DNA from: Chloroflexota bacterium
GTDB taxonomy: Bacteria > Chloroflexota > Anaerolineae > Aggregatilineales > UBA2796
DNA: 6,924 bases
Direction of reading: 5' to 3'
Assembly (NCBI GenBank): GCA_003695215.1
Contig: RFIM01000075.1
Location: forward strand, 1-6,924
Positions within the stretch are counted from its first letter, which is position 1. Every line of letters starts with the position of its first letter. Of this stretch, positions 6,473 through 6,924 are shown one piece after another. A program made the position numbers and the translations under genes. A model generated the notes under the pieces. The model had not been told where the DNA came from. It did not search any database and saw only the letters and a list, made by a program, of their open reading frames with translations.

Positions 6473-6924
6473 AGACACCGTCCATGATATCCGCCACGCT
6501 TGGCGCAGGGCTGGCTTCGCTGAAAGCGACCGCTTGATCGATGACTGCGATCGCCTGATCGCGCATTTGCGCCGCCTCAGCCTCGTCAATCACGCCTGCC
6601 ATCAGCAGCAGCTGCGAGAAGCGCATGATCGGATCAAAATTCTCCTGCCAGTAGCGCACCTCCTCGCGGCTGCGATAGGCTTGTTTATCGCTCTTGGAAT
6701 GCCCTTTGTAGCGGTACGTCTTGGCCTCAACCAAAGTGGCGCCCGCGCCGCGCCGCGCCCGCGCTGCTGCCTCGCTGACCGCGCCATAGACCGCTAGGAC
6801 GTCGTTGCCATCCACTGTGATGCCTGGCAAGCCGTAAGCTGCTGCGCGCTGGCTGATGTGCTCAATGTTGAAGGCTTTTTGCACAGGCATGGACATGGCG
6901 TACTGATTGTTCTCGCACAGGAAG
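6465..6924 (-). CDS. 2-oxo acid dehydrogenase E1 component, alpha subunit, C-terminal part (cut by window edge)
   Basis: The frame enters from the right edge and gives 152 residues to the stop at 6467-6465. It begins FLCENNQYAMSMPVQKAF; the ENN is the end of the thiamine-diphosphate binding motif (GDG to NN), whose GDG half lies outside the window. Next come ISQRAAAYGLPGITVDGND, the usual AEAKTYRY-like segment read here as VEAKTYRYKGHSKSD, and YRSREEVRYW, all typical of E1-alpha. The internal ATG at 6896 is inside the conserved motif and is not a start. The ENNxYxMS and YGxPGxTVDGNDVLAVY wording resembles acetoin dehydrogenase and bacterial PDH alpha subunits. The gene overlaps E1-beta by 8 bases (ATGCCTGA), placing it upstream in the same transcript. 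Substrate (pyruvate or acetoin) remains open. Confidence 0.92.
   Translation of the reverse strand, partial: FLCENNQYAMSMPVQKAFNIEHISQRAAAYGLPGITVDGNDVLAVYGAVSEAAARARRGAGATLVEAKTYRYKGHSKSDKQAYRSREEVRYWQENFDPIMRFSQLLLMAGVIDEAEAAQMRDQAIAVIDQAVAFSEASPAPSVADIMDGVYA

Noticed and set aside
6473..6589. N-terminal extension of E1-beta to an upstream ATG
   Set aside because: The 39 added residues are basic and unlike any E1-beta N-terminus, and this DNA already encodes the conserved end of E1-alpha.
1..6924. Cyanobacterial origin suggested by GCGATCGC octamers
   Set aside because: Three copies are above chance but could follow from the general GATC and GCGC excess; no cyanobacterial marker gene supports it.
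1..6924. CRISPR array, tRNA, rRNA or insertion sequence
   Set aside because: No spaced direct repeats, cloverleaf-like sequence, ribosomal RNA sequence, transposase or terminal repeats were seen.

Overview
The window is a dense stretch of bacterial chromosome of roughly 60% G+C in which every supported gene lies on the minus strand. Read in the direction of transcription (right to left), there are two functional blocks separated by one 137-base gap that holds regulatory signals. No tRNA, rRNA, CRISPR array, insertion sequence or other mobile element was seen, and no gene-free stretch exceeds 137 bases. Split E1-alpha/E1-beta/E2 genes, a long AlaX editing protein, a glutamine synthetase without the enterobacterial adenylylation context, and a PucR-family regulator would suit Chloroflexota or a similar lineage. 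This taxonomic guess is inference from family content and style, not from a marker gene.

Block 1 (right edge to 4182) is a 2-oxo acid dehydrogenase operon: the C-terminal part of E1-alpha (cut by the window edge), E1-beta, and the E2 acyltransferase. The genes are packed with an 8-base overlap and a 2-base gap, consistent with one transcript and equimolar assembly of the complex. Pyruvate or acetoin is the most likely substrate. No E3 gene is visible here. The E2 carries two tandem E3/E1-binding domains instead of the usual one.

The gap (4045-4181) contains a long, nearly continuous stem-loop (4084-4132), followed immediately by a candidate promoter (TTGGAC, 18 bases, TAGACT). The promoter's -10 box lies 7 bases before the ATG of the next gene, which has no Shine-Dalgarno sequence. 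This is the arrangement expected for a terminator followed by a leaderless transcript.

Block 2 (4044 to the left edge) is a second apparent operon: AlaX-type Ala-tRNA editing protein, a cytosolic BtuF-like binding protein with no signal peptide, a type I glutamine synthetase and a PucR-type regulator (cut by the left edge). The spacings are 26 bases, a 4-base ATGA overlap and 10 bases, so co-expression is likely. It links translation quality control, nitrogen assimilation, nitrogen-type regulation and a poorly understood binding protein.

The strongest unexplained signal is compositional. The tetramer CCGG occurs only twice in the whole window, although GGCC is common and GCGC/CGCG are abundant, while GATC is strongly over-represented. 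This suggests genome-wide selection or mutation acting on specific palindromes, as expected from DNA methylation or restriction.
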